This document shows positions 47,967-55,624 of a stretch of 64,000 nt of DNA, piece after piece. Below the pieces are notes generated by a model. That model was not told the origin of the DNA and made no database searches. It worked only from the letters and a program-made list of their open reading frames with translations. Positions within the stretch are counted from its first letter, which is position 1; each line of letters starts with the position of its first letter. The stretch is from Marinifilum sp. N1E240. GTDB lineage: Bacteria; Bacteroidota; Bacteroidia; Bacteroidales; Marinifilaceae. Made by a program: the position numbers and the translations under genes. The stretch covers positions 496,001-560,000 of the forward strand of contig NZ_WHKF01000002.1 in NCBI RefSeq assembly GCF_009295825.1, given 5' to 3'.

Positions 47967-48859
47967 TAGTACTGTACTTTCCATTTTTTTGCAATTGCTT
48001 TGGCTGTTAAATTCAGACATAAGATTAGAAGTAGTAGAATTAGAGAGGCACTCCATATCATATTAACAAGATTTGGATCGTTGTAAAACTCCCAAACCAA
48101 GAGAGGAACTGCGCTCGATGGTTCTGTAATGTTCGTGTTAATCGCAGTACTTCCTAGTGCGGTTAGCATAAGCGGTGCCGTTTCACCAGCAATTCTTGAT
48201 ATCCCAAGTATTACTCCTGTAAGAATGCCTGATATCCCGGTCGGTAGTATCACTTTTAATATTGTTTTGTGATAGGGAACACCTAGAGAAAGTGCTGCTT
48301 CTTTTAAAGTGCCGGGAATCATTTTAAGCGTTTCTTCAGTAGAACGAACAATTGATGGCAACATCATTATAGATAAGGCAACACTACCTGCTAATGCTGA
48401 AAATCCACCAGTTACAGGTTTTACAATCCAGATGTAACCTATAACACCTAAAACTATGGAAGGTACTCCTTGTAACATGTCCACTATAAATCGAACAATG
48501 CCTGGAAATTTTCCTTCTGAGTTTTCAGACAAATAAATCCCACAAATAATACCTAAGGGAATTGCAATTACCGAAGCCATTCCAACGATTATTAGAGTTC
48601 CCACGATACCATTTGCAATACCGCCAGGAATGATTTCATTATTTGCAAGAGCAATCATCGCCTCCATAGTATCGGGAGCTACCTCGAAGAAAAAATTGAT
48701 GTTTAATTGACGATATCCTTTTATCACCAATTGATAAAGTATTAAAAACAAAGGTACACTCGAAAGAAAGGCTAAAGACATCATTACATAGGTAAAGATC
48801 TTATCCTTAAACAAGCGCTGCTTCATTTTTCTGTCTGATAGTTCTGTAGAGATATTCAT
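47966..48859 (-). CDS. pstA: phosphate ABC transporter permease PstA
   Basis: 297 residues with six predicted spans. The permease EAA-type loop reads LKEAALSLGVPYHKTILKVILPTGISGI, followed by GISRIAGETAPLMLTALG, a PstA hallmark. It forms the channel with PstC. It starts 18 bp after pstC and overlaps the pstB start by one base. Confidence 0.96.
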   Translation of the reverse strand: MNISTELSDRKMKQRLFKDKIFTYVMMSLAFLSSVPLFLILYQLVIKGYRQLNINFFFEVAPDTMEAMIALANNEIIPGGIANGIVGTLIIVGMASVIAIPLGIICGIYLSENSEGKFPGIVRFIVDMLQGVPSIVLGVIGYIWIVKPVTGGFSALAGSVALSIMMLPSIVRSTEETLKMIPGTLKEAALSLGVPYHKTILKVILPTGISGILTGVILGISRIAGETAPLMLTALGSTAINTNITEPSSAVPLLVWEFYNDPNLVNMIWSASLILLLLILCLNLTAKAIAKKWKVQY

Positions 48860-48877
48860 TTCTATATATGATAAAGG

Positions 48878-49732
48878 CTAGGCCGATAATTTTCTCATAA
48901 TTAATTTGCCGATATAATTCACAATACCTGTAATAACGAATAGGAGTAAACCGATTTCTATTAAGGCAGTGTATTTAAGACCTTCGGCTTCGCCAAATTG
49001 GTTGGCAATTAAACTTGCCATGGTGTTGCCCAAATCGAATATTCCTGTTGGAATTTTGTTAGAGTTACCAATTAGCATGGTTACTGCCATGGTTTCCCCA
49101 ATGGCTCTTCCTAATGCGAGTATGTATCCTGCAAATATTCCTGATCCTGCGTTTGGGACAATAACATTTCGAACCACTTCGAATCGAGTTGCTCCTAAAG
49201 AATAGGCGGCTTCCTTTAAACTCCCAGGAACCATTGAAATTACCTCGGCACCCAAAGAAGAAGCGTAAGGAATAATCATGATTGCAAGAATGATGGAAGA
49301 AGTGAAAATTCCAAAACCCTGAGCATTTAAGCCTAACTCAGCAACCAATGGTTTTAGTGCATAAAAACCCCATAATCCGTAAACTACGGATGGAATACCG
49401 GCTAGAAGATCAACAACAGATCTTAAAAAGGAAGGCAATTTGCCATTCTTAAAATATTCACCTAAAAATAGGGAGATTGAAAAGGCAAAAGGAAATGTGA
49501 TAAGTAAAGCCAGAATGGACGTTAATAAAGTTCCGATTATAAATGGCAATGCACCATAAGATTCTCTGCCTTCAGTCGGATTCCATTCTGAAGAATATAT
49601 AAATCCAAATCCAAATTCTTTAAAAGAAGGAATGGATCCAATAAATAGGGTCGTAACAATTCCAATTGCAATTAATACAATTAAAACGCCACTGCCTATT
49701 AGAAGATATTTAAATAATTTTTCGCTGTTCAT
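48878..49732 (-). CDS. pstC: phosphate ABC transporter permease PstC
   Basis: 284 residues, six spans. Typical motifs: SSEWNPTEGRESYGALPFIIGTLLTS, the loop LKEAAYSLGATRFEVVRNVIVPNAGSGI and ALGRAIGETMAVTMLIGN. It is the channel partner of PstA. It is separated from pstS by 120 bp that contain a long inverted repeat. Confidence 0.96.
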   Translation of the reverse strand: MNSEKLFKYLLIGSGVLIVLIAIGIVTTLFIGSIPSFKEFGFGFIYSSEWNPTEGRESYGALPFIIGTLLTSILALLITFPFAFSISLFLGEYFKNGKLPSFLRSVVDLLAGIPSVVYGLWGFYALKPLVAELGLNAQGFGIFTSSIILAIMIIPYASSLGAEVISMVPGSLKEAAYSLGATRFEVVRNVIVPNAGSGIFAGYILALGRAIGETMAVTMLIGNSNKIPTGIFDLGNTMASLIANQFGEAEGLKYTALIEIGLLLFVITGIVNYIGKLIMRKLSA

Positions 49733-49756
49733 GCTTGAACGATTCTGTTTGAAAAG

Positions 49757-49834
49757 AACGAACTTGCCTCAATTGATTGTCTGGAGAACTTTCAATTCAT
49801 ATTTTAACCATAAGAAGACTGAAACAAGTTCGTT
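49757..49834 (-). ncRNA. intercistronic stem-loop between pstS and pstC (putative RNA structure)
   Basis: AACGAACTTG (49757-49766) and CAAGTTCGTT (49825-49834) are perfect 10-bp arms around a 58-nt loop. It lies just after the pstS stop and has no T-run. Such structures often protect an abundant upstream message (here pstS) or weaken readthrough. This is an inference. Confidence 0.4.
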
Positions 49835-49852
49835 GTTTGATTTAAATCTCGT

Positions 49853-50923
49853 TTACTTTAATGCTTTTCCGTTGTAGGTAACCTTACTAAGAACAGCTTT
49901 GGCTTTAGCAACAGCTGCCTCCGGAAGAGGAGCATAGTGTACTTTAGTCGTTTCTTTTTGAGCATCAGCACTTACAAGCCAGTCGATTAATTTAATAGTT
50001 TGAGCTGCCTGATCCTGACTTCTGTTATTATAGTTTTGTTCTTTGTAAATAATTAACCAGGTAAAACTTGAGATTGGATATCCGTCAGCTGCATCCGTAT
50101 TGGTTAAGCTTACGCGTGTATCAGCAGGCATTTCACCTTTTGCCGAAGCACTTACCGATTCTACTGATGGCTTGATAAAGTTACCAGACTGATTTTGAAG
50201 ACTTGCAACTGGAATTCCCATCGCGAAAGCGTATTCTGATCCGATATAACCTATTGCACCCTTAGTTTGGCTAATTGTTCCTGCTACACCAGGATTACCT
50301 TTTGCACCAATACCTACTGGCCATTGCAGAGCTTTACCAGCACCAATTTTTTCAGCCCATTCAGCACTTACTTTGCTCATGTAATCGCTAAAAATAAAAG
50401 TGGTACCACTTCCATCAGAACGATATACTACTGTGATTTCAAGATCCGGTAAATTAACTTCTGGGTTCACTGCTGCTATTTTAGCATCATTCCAATTGGT
50501 AATTTTTCCCATAAATACACCTTTCATCAATTCCGGAGTGAATTTTAATTCTGGTTTACCAGGCAAGTTGTACGCGGCAACTACAGCACCAAGGCATGTT
50601 GGAATATGAAGCACCTCTTCTGGCATATCCGCTAATTTCTTATCGTTTAAGAAAGCATCACTAGCACCAAAATCAACAATTTTATCTTTTAAGCTGCGGA
50701 TTCCACCACCAGAGCCAATTCCACCATAGGTAACCAAAAGACCTTGATCTTTAGTATATCCTTTAAAAATTTTATTGTAAAAAGGTTGCGGGAAAGTTGC
50801 ACCTGCACCCGTTATACTTTTTGCTTTTTTATTGTTAGCAGTTTTGTCTTTTCCTGAATTACCACAACTTGCCAATAGTGCAACTGCAATAATTGCAGTA
50901 AAGATCAATTGTAACTTTTTCAT
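49853..50923 (-). CDS. pstS: phosphate-binding lipoprotein PstS
   Basis: 356 residues with a lipoprotein signal (lipobox LLASC, Cys near residue 20). Phosphate-binding segments are TGAGATFPQPFYNKIF, the GIGSGGGIRSL loop, FGASDAFL and YRSDGSGTTFIFSDYM. It captures phosphate outside the inner membrane and hands it to PstCA. It is the first gene of the pst-pho cluster, with 11-bp tandem repeats upstream. Confidence 0.96.
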   Translation of the reverse strand: MKKLQLIFTAIIAVALLASCGNSGKDKTANNKKAKSITGAGATFPQPFYNKIFKGYTKDQGLLVTYGGIGSGGGIRSLKDKIVDFGASDAFLNDKKLADMPEEVLHIPTCLGAVVAAYNLPGKPELKFTPELMKGVFMGKITNWNDAKIAAVNPEVNLPDLEITVVYRSDGSGTTFIFSDYMSKVSAEWAEKIGAGKALQWPVGIGAKGNPGVAGTISQTKGAIGYIGSEYAFAMGIPVASLQNQSGNFIKPSVESVSASAKGEMPADTRVSLTNTDAADGYPISSFTWLIIYKEQNYNNRSQDQAAQTIKLIDWLVSADAQKETTKVHYAPLPEAAVAKAKAVLSKVTYNGKALK

Positions 50924-51039
50924 TCTTTCTAGATTTTTAGTTTAAAATGATTGTTCGTAGATTTTTTATACTTTTAAAATCCTTGTCGATACATTACATA
51001 GTATGAATTGGTTTATCGTTTGTCCCAATTCCATATTAC

Positions 51040-51086
51040 AATGTTAGAAAGCTAATGTTACAGGAATATTACAGCAATGTTAATAA
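51040..51086 (-). promoter_or_regulatory. candidate Pho box upstream of pstS
   Basis: On the plus strand, three head-to-tail 11-bp units are AATGTTACAGG (51054), AATATTACAGC (51065) and AATGTTAATAA (51076). A fourth, AATGTTAGAAA, lies at 51040 with a 3-bp shift. Reversed, they read CTGTAAYATT, reminiscent of the CTGTCAT direct repeats bound by PhoB. The array lies 117-163 bp before the pstS ATG. Confidence 0.6.
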
Positions 51087-51216
51087 ATCGTTACTAGTTG
51101 TAAGTGTCAGTAAAACAGGAAGAAATCTTTTTGGCAATAGCGAATTTTATTAAATTTAATGTTTGAGGAATTCTGATTGTAACAATTTATTTTCACACAA
51201 AATATACTATTTCAGC

Positions 51217-51963
51217 ATGAAAAATGATTTACAAAAAGTTGCAGAACTTATACTAAACTCTGAGTCGATGATTGCATTTACGGGGGCTGGTGTTTCTGTT
51301 GAGAGTGGTATTCCACCTTTTCGGGGACCTAATGGTTTGTGGAGTAAATACGATCCTAAGTGTCTAGATTTGGATTTTTTTTATGCGGAACCTGAGGAAT
51401 CGTGGAAGGCGATCAAATCTATTTTTTATGATTTTTTTGGAAAAGCAAAATACAATAAGGCTCATGAAATTCTAGCCAGATGGGAAGAAAGAGGAGTGTT
51501 AAAATCTATTGTTACACAGAATATTGATAACCTCCATCAGGAAGCTGGATCGAAAAGTGTATTTGAATTTCATGGGAACTCACAAAAGTTAATCTGTGCT
51601 GCATGCGAACAGGTGTTTTTACCAAAGGAAATCGATTTGGAAAAATTGCCTCCCTTGTGTCCTAACGATAAGTCCATTCTAAAACCTGATTTTGTATTCT
51701 TTGGTGAAGGAATCCCCGAAAATGCTTATCGAAAATCGTTATTGGCAGCACAAAGTGCTGATGTGGTACTGATAATTGGAACCACAGGTGAAGTGTATCC
51801 TGCTGCTAGTATTCCAATTGAGGCAAAACGAAATGGAGCTACAATAGTCGAGATTAATACAGAGAAATCAAACTATACGGATAGTATTACGGATTTTTTT
51901 CTTCAAGGTAAAGCAGGTGAAATATTGGGAGAATTGGAAGAGATAATTATAGTGAAAGTGTAG
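51217..51963 (+). CDS. cobB: Sir2-family NAD-dependent protein deacylase
   Basis: About 248 residues from the ATG at 51217. Rossmann signatures: FTGAGVSVESGIPPFRG, TQNIDNLHQEAGS and catalytic His in FEFHGNSQKL. The zinc knuckle shows CAAC and CPND, so only three of the usual four cysteines are present. The end shows VVLIIGTTGEVYPAASIP and VEINTEKSNYTDSI. It removes acyl groups from lysines using NAD. It is divergent from pstS and transcribed alone. Confidence 0.93.
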   Translation: MKNDLQKVAELILNSESMIAFTGAGVSVESGIPPFRGPNGLWSKYDPKCLDLDFFYAEPEESWKAIKSIFYDFFGKAKYNKAHEILARWEERGVLKSIVTQNIDNLHQEAGSKSVFEFHGNSQKLICAACEQVFLPKEIDLEKLPPLCPNDKSILKPDFVFFGEGIPENAYRKSLLAAQSADVVLIIGTTGEVYPAASIPIEAKRNGATIVEINTEKSNYTDSITDFFLQGKAGEILGELEEIIIVKV

Positions 51964-52080
51964 TCTAGTTATTTGATATGTTGTGGTTTGGAAAAGGGAG
52001 TGGAAATCTTCTATGCTGTTTTGTTAAGACTTACGAAGCTCAAATTTGAAATAATAAAAGTATTATAGACGAAAATATTT

Positions 52081-52088
52081 TATATTTG
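52081..52088 (+). promoter_or_regulatory. candidate -7 element of fabG
   Basis: TATATTTG is a perfect TAnnTTTG, 120 bp before the fabG ATG. It implies a long leader of about 110 nt that contains the palindrome at 52157-52169. Confidence 0.4.
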
Positions 52089-52156
52089 TTAGCGATTTTG
52101 AGGGATTGAGCGATTAAATTATTTCTCTATTCCATACTAAATCAAGTGATACTATA

Positions 52157-52169
52157 CCGGATTATCCGG
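52157..52169. promoter_or_regulatory. 13-bp palindrome in the fabG leader
   Basis: CCGGAT-T-ATCCGG is a perfect, GC-rich dyad in AT-rich surroundings, 39 bp before the fabG start. It could be an operator or a small leader hairpin. No matching regulator is nearby. Confidence 0.4.
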
Positions 52170-52207
52170 ATTGTTTAGGAAATTATTAAAATTCAAAATA
52201 GAATTTC

Positions 52208-52954
52208 ATGAAATTATTAGAAGGAAAAACAGCGATTGTTACTGGTGCTTCACGTGGTATTGGTAAAGCGGTTGCAATTGAGTTTGCAAAACAAGGTGCT
52301 AATGTTGCTTTTACTGATTTGTTCTACAATGAGCAAGCAATCGAAACTGAAAAGGAAATTGCTTCTTACGGAGTAAAAGCTAAAGGATATGCTTCTGATG
52401 CAAGTAACTTTGCTGATACAGATAAAGTAGTTGCTGAGATTGTTAAAGAATTCGGAGCTATTGATATTTTGGTAAACAATGCAGGTATCACGAAAGATAC
52501 TTTATTGATGCGTATGACTGAAGAGCAGTGGGATATGGTTATCAACGTAAACTTGAAATCTGTATTCAACTTCACTAAAGCAGTTCAACGTACAATGCTA
52601 AAGCAGCGTAGTGGTTCTATCATCAACATGAGTTCTGTTGTTGGTGTTAGCGGTAATGCTGGTCAATCTAACTACTCAGCTTCTAAAGCAGGTATCATCG
52701 GATTTTCAAAATCTGTTGCTAAGGAATTAGGATCAAGAGGTATCCGTTCTAACGCAATTGCACCAGGTTTTATCATTACTGAAATGACAGGTCAACTTCC
52801 TGAAGATGTAGTGAAAGAATGGGCTGGTAAAATTCCATTGAAAAGAGGAGGAACTCCTGAAGAAATCGCACAAACTTGTGTGTATTTAGGATCTGATCTT
52901 TCTTCTTATGTAACCGGACAAACAATTCACGTTTGTGGTGGTATGAACATGTAA
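52208..52954 (+). CDS. fabG: 3-oxoacyl-ACP reductase
   Basis: 248 residues of the classical short-chain dehydrogenase type. NADPH motif TGASRGIGKA, NNAG, catalytic Ser in INMSSVVGVSGNAG, and Tyr/Lys in YSASKAG. It reduces 3-oxoacyl-ACP in fatty-acid elongation. Its codons look more uniform and optimised than those of its neighbours, suggesting high expression. The gene is followed by a strong terminator and lies next to plsY, which uses fatty-acid products. Confidence 0.95.
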   Translation: MKLLEGKTAIVTGASRGIGKAVAIEFAKQGANVAFTDLFYNEQAIETEKEIASYGVKAKGYASDASNFADTDKVVAEIVKEFGAIDILVNNAGITKDTLLMRMTEEQWDMVINVNLKSVFNFTKAVQRTMLKQRSGSIINMSSVVGVSGNAGQSNYSASKAGIIGFSKSVAKELGSRGIRSNAIAPGFIITEMTGQLPEDVVKEWAGKIPLKRGGTPEEIAQTCVYLGSDLSSYVTGQTIHVCGGMNM

Positions 52955-52974
52955 GAGATTACAAAGAATATTTC

Positions 52975-53004
52975 AAAGCCATTCTTTCGGGAATGGCTTT
53001 TTTT
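52975..53004. terminator. bidirectional intrinsic terminator
   Basis: AAAGCCATTC / GAATGGCTTT is a perfect 10-bp stem with a TTTCGG loop and a long T-run to the right. It separates fabG (+) from plsY (-), whose stop codon touches it. Confidence 0.88.
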
Positions 53005-53599
53005 ATGCGCCTAACTCTTCTCCTTTCAATAATCGTTTGATATTGGATTGATGTTGAACGATGATAAGTATTCCCACAACTATCAAATAGATTAAGATAT
53101 GATTGTATCCGTAAAGAAAGTAGAAGGAAATGGGTAAACTAAGTGCAATAAACAAAGAGCCTAAGGATACGAATTTAAATACGTAACGTACGATAAAATA
53201 AACCGATACAGCGATAAATACAGGAATAGGACAAATTAAAACACTAGCGCCCAAACTTGTGTTAACTCCCTTACCACCTTTTAGTTCCAAAAATAGGCTA
53301 AAATTGTGACCTAGTATTGCCGCAAGTGCAACAAATAGAATGGAGTCCGGAGGAATGACAAAACCATAACGATGTACATTAAAAGCGATGAGTACAGGAA
53401 CAAGACCTTTTAGCATATCTAAGACCTGAGTTAAAATTGAAGCTTTTTTGCCTGCAATTCGTCTCACATTGGTTGAGCCAATATTTCCACTTCCGTGATT
53501 TTGTATGTTTTTACCTGTAACTCTTTTGGTAATCCAATATCCAAAAGGGATAGAACCCAATAGGTAGGCAAAAATTGTTAGTATTATTGCTATTATCAT
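53003..53599 (-). CDS. plsY: glycerol-3-phosphate acyltransferase PlsY
   Basis: 198 residues, about five membrane spans. The three PlsY motifs are seen: GSIPFGYWI, GSGNIGSTNVRRIAGKKAS, and LGHNFSLFLELKGGKGVNTSLG. The enzyme transfers the acyl group of acyl-phosphate to glycerol-3-phosphate, the first step of phospholipid synthesis. It starts 9 bp after the DAK2-DegV fusion gene, which is predicted to make acyl-phosphate. Direct metabolic coupling is therefore likely. Confidence 0.96.
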   Translation of the reverse strand: MIIAIILTIFAYLLGSIPFGYWITKRVTGKNIQNHGSGNIGSTNVRRIAGKKASILTQVLDMLKGLVPVLIAFNVHRYGFVIPPDSILFVALAAILGHNFSLFLELKGGKGVNTSLGASVLICPIPVFIAVSVYFIVRYVFKFVSLGSLFIALSLPISFYFLYGYNHILIYLIVVGILIIVQHQSNIKRLLKGEELGA

Positions 53600-53608
53600 T
53601 GATATGTT

Positions 53609-55405
53609 CTATTCTGTGATTAATGCCACTGCAGCTGTTCCTACTCCTGCATGCATTGCTATAACAGGAGAGATATTTACTACAGCAACAGGTTCCTGTT
53701 TGCTGAGTTTTTTCATTTGAGATTTATACCAATTGGCAGCTTCTGGATTGTTGGCATGTAAAATTATGTATTTCCAAACATTTTTCTGTTCGGTTAATTT
53801 TGCCACAGTTTTCATTACCAGCTTAAGGTTCGATTTGTGCGTATAGGTTTTTCCAAACACAAGAGATTTTCCATCCTTACCTAAAGATATAATTGGATTG
53901 ATATTTAGCAAACGAGCAATTATTCCTTTGGTGTGGGAAACTCTACCTCCTTTAACCATGTATTTTAAGGTTTTAACACTTACAAAAATATTGGTATTGT
54001 TTTGCCACACTTTAAGTGACTCTATTATTTCTGATGTTTGAATTCCTGATGCAATGGCTTCTGCAATTTTTAAGACCTGTAATCCTAAAGCTCCGGAAAC
54101 ACCTTTTGAATCGATTACGTGAATAGGAGTGCTTTTTGTGGAGGAGATTTTATCTGCAGCTTTAATGGCATTGTTAATGGTACCACTCAACTTTTCACTT
54201 AAATGTATGGATATCACGGCGTCGTAATAATCCGCTAAACGGTTATATAATTTCTCAAAACTTTGAGTATTGCATTGCGATGTTACAGGAAATTCAGCAT
54301 TGGAATCCAACATTTCGTAAAATTGATCATGCTGTATGGTCAAGCGATCGAGGTAATGATTCTGACCAAAATACAAGTTGATAGGAATCATGTTGATTTG
54401 ATAATGATCAAGTATTTCCTGTGGCAAATCGCAGGTTGAATCGGTAACCAATGCAATTTTTGCTTTAGGAGCAATCGCCATTTCATTTTGACGAACCATG
54501 TCATCTATTTTCTGAAATGTAATGGTTCCGGAATCTTTTAATTCCTGAAAAACCTGATCGGGATGATTGGTATGAAAATGCAATCTTTGCATTTTACTCG
54601 ATCCCGCAACCACAACAGAATCTCCATTTTTCTCTAGTAAATCTTTTAGTTGCTTACTATTCCAGCTAAAATTTTTAATTACAGCTTCGGTGCAATATCT
54701 GTAGGTGATTTCATTCTCTATATTTTCATTAATTAATGGCAATTCAGCACTTGTATGATTTTGCGCCATTAGTTCCTGAATATTCCCATTCTTTATAAAA
54801 TCAATAATACCTTCTATAAACAAGACAAAACCTTTGGCACCCGCATCAACCACATTGGCTTTACTCAATACCTTTAATTTGCCAGTGGTTTCAAATAATG
54901 ATTTTTTTAAGGTTTCAAGAGAACTTAGGAAAATTTGGTTGAAGTCTGAAATCAGATCCTTATTGCTGTGGATGTATTCTGCCCAGTCTCGTATTACCGT
55001 TAACATTGTTCCCTCAACCGGATTGCTGATGGCATCATAAATATAGGTAATCGAATTGTTTACACTTGATGCAAAATCGGGCATTTTAATTTTGTCTTCA
55101 TTTACAGTTTCCATTGACAAACCATAAAGAAATTGAGCGAAAATTATTCCTGAATTTCCTCTCGCTCCAATCAAGGCAGCTTCGGCGATATTGTCAGCAG
55201 TTGTTTTATACGATTTATTGGGACTTGTATTATCGAGAATAGCTTGCAAAGTAGCGACTAAATTAGTGCCGGTATCCTTATCATTAACAGGAAAAACATT
55301 TATTCTGTTGATTTCCGCCTGATGTTCAAAAACTCTTTTTGCACCAGCTACAAAGGTATAATACAAATTTCTTCCGTCTAACTCTCTTATCGGATCAATG
55401 TTCAT
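53609..55405 (-). CDS. DAK2-DegV fusion protein, probable one-polypeptide fatty-acid kinase
   Basis: About 598 residues from MNIDPIRELDG (the frame continues to 55447). Residues 1-205 are a FakA-type DAK2 kinase domain: NVFPVNDKDTGTNL (Asp42, Asp44), GARGNSG and NPVEGTMLTVIR. Residues 230-305 match the FakA middle domain, with Cys238 (RYCTEA) and His276/His278 (LHFHTN). Residues 316-598 are a full DegV/FakB domain: VTDSTCDLP, TSQCNT, KLSGTINNA, GGRVS and a C-terminal AGVGT. In Firmicutes the kinase FakA and the fatty-acid carrier FakB are separate proteins. Here they are joined, next to plsY. Confidence 0.88.
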   Translation of the reverse strand: MNIDPIRELDGRNLYYTFVAGAKRVFEHQAEINRINVFPVNDKDTGTNLVATLQAILDNTSPNKSYKTTADNIAEAALIGARGNSGIIFAQFLYGLSMETVNEDKIKMPDFASSVNNSITYIYDAISNPVEGTMLTVIRDWAEYIHSNKDLISDFNQIFLSSLETLKKSLFETTGKLKVLSKANVVDAGAKGFVLFIEGIIDFIKNGNIQELMAQNHTSAELPLINENIENEITYRYCTEAVIKNFSWNSKQLKDLLEKNGDSVVVAGSSKMQRLHFHTNHPDQVFQELKDSGTITFQKIDDMVRQNEMAIAPKAKIALVTDSTCDLPQEILDHYQINMIPINLYFGQNHYLDRLTIQHDQFYEMLDSNAEFPVTSQCNTQSFEKLYNRLADYYDAVISIHLSEKLSGTINNAIKAADKISSTKSTPIHVIDSKGVSGALGLQVLKIAEAIASGIQTSEIIESLKVWQNNTNIFVSVKTLKYMVKGGRVSHTKGIIARLLNINPIISLGKDGKSLVFGKTYTHKSNLKLVMKTVAKLTEQKNVWKYIILHANNPEAANWYKSQMKKLSKQEPVAVVNISPVIAMHAGVGTAAVALITE

Positions 55406-55624
55406 AATATGATTTCTATTGCCAGGTTTTGCAGTTTTAAGATACAATTAAAATTTAGAAATCAGTATTTAGTTAAGAATAAACCATATGGTAAAGATGG
55501 ATGGTTTTTTAATAAAAGTGTGGGAATTACAATTCACTACATTAATTCTACAGTTGGTGGCAATTCGTTTTTTTGCGACTTAATTAATTCGGAATATTGT
55601 ATCGTAGAAATAACACAAAATCAC

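Noticed and set aside
47967-48056. N-terminal extension of PstB
   Set aside because: It would overlap pstA by 90 bp. The TAATG coupling at 47966 gives a normal start.
55409-55624. N-terminal extension of the solenoid protein
   Set aside because: The extra 72 codons lack protein-like character, overlap the divergent promoter region of the DAK2-DegV gene, and would bury a clear signal peptide.
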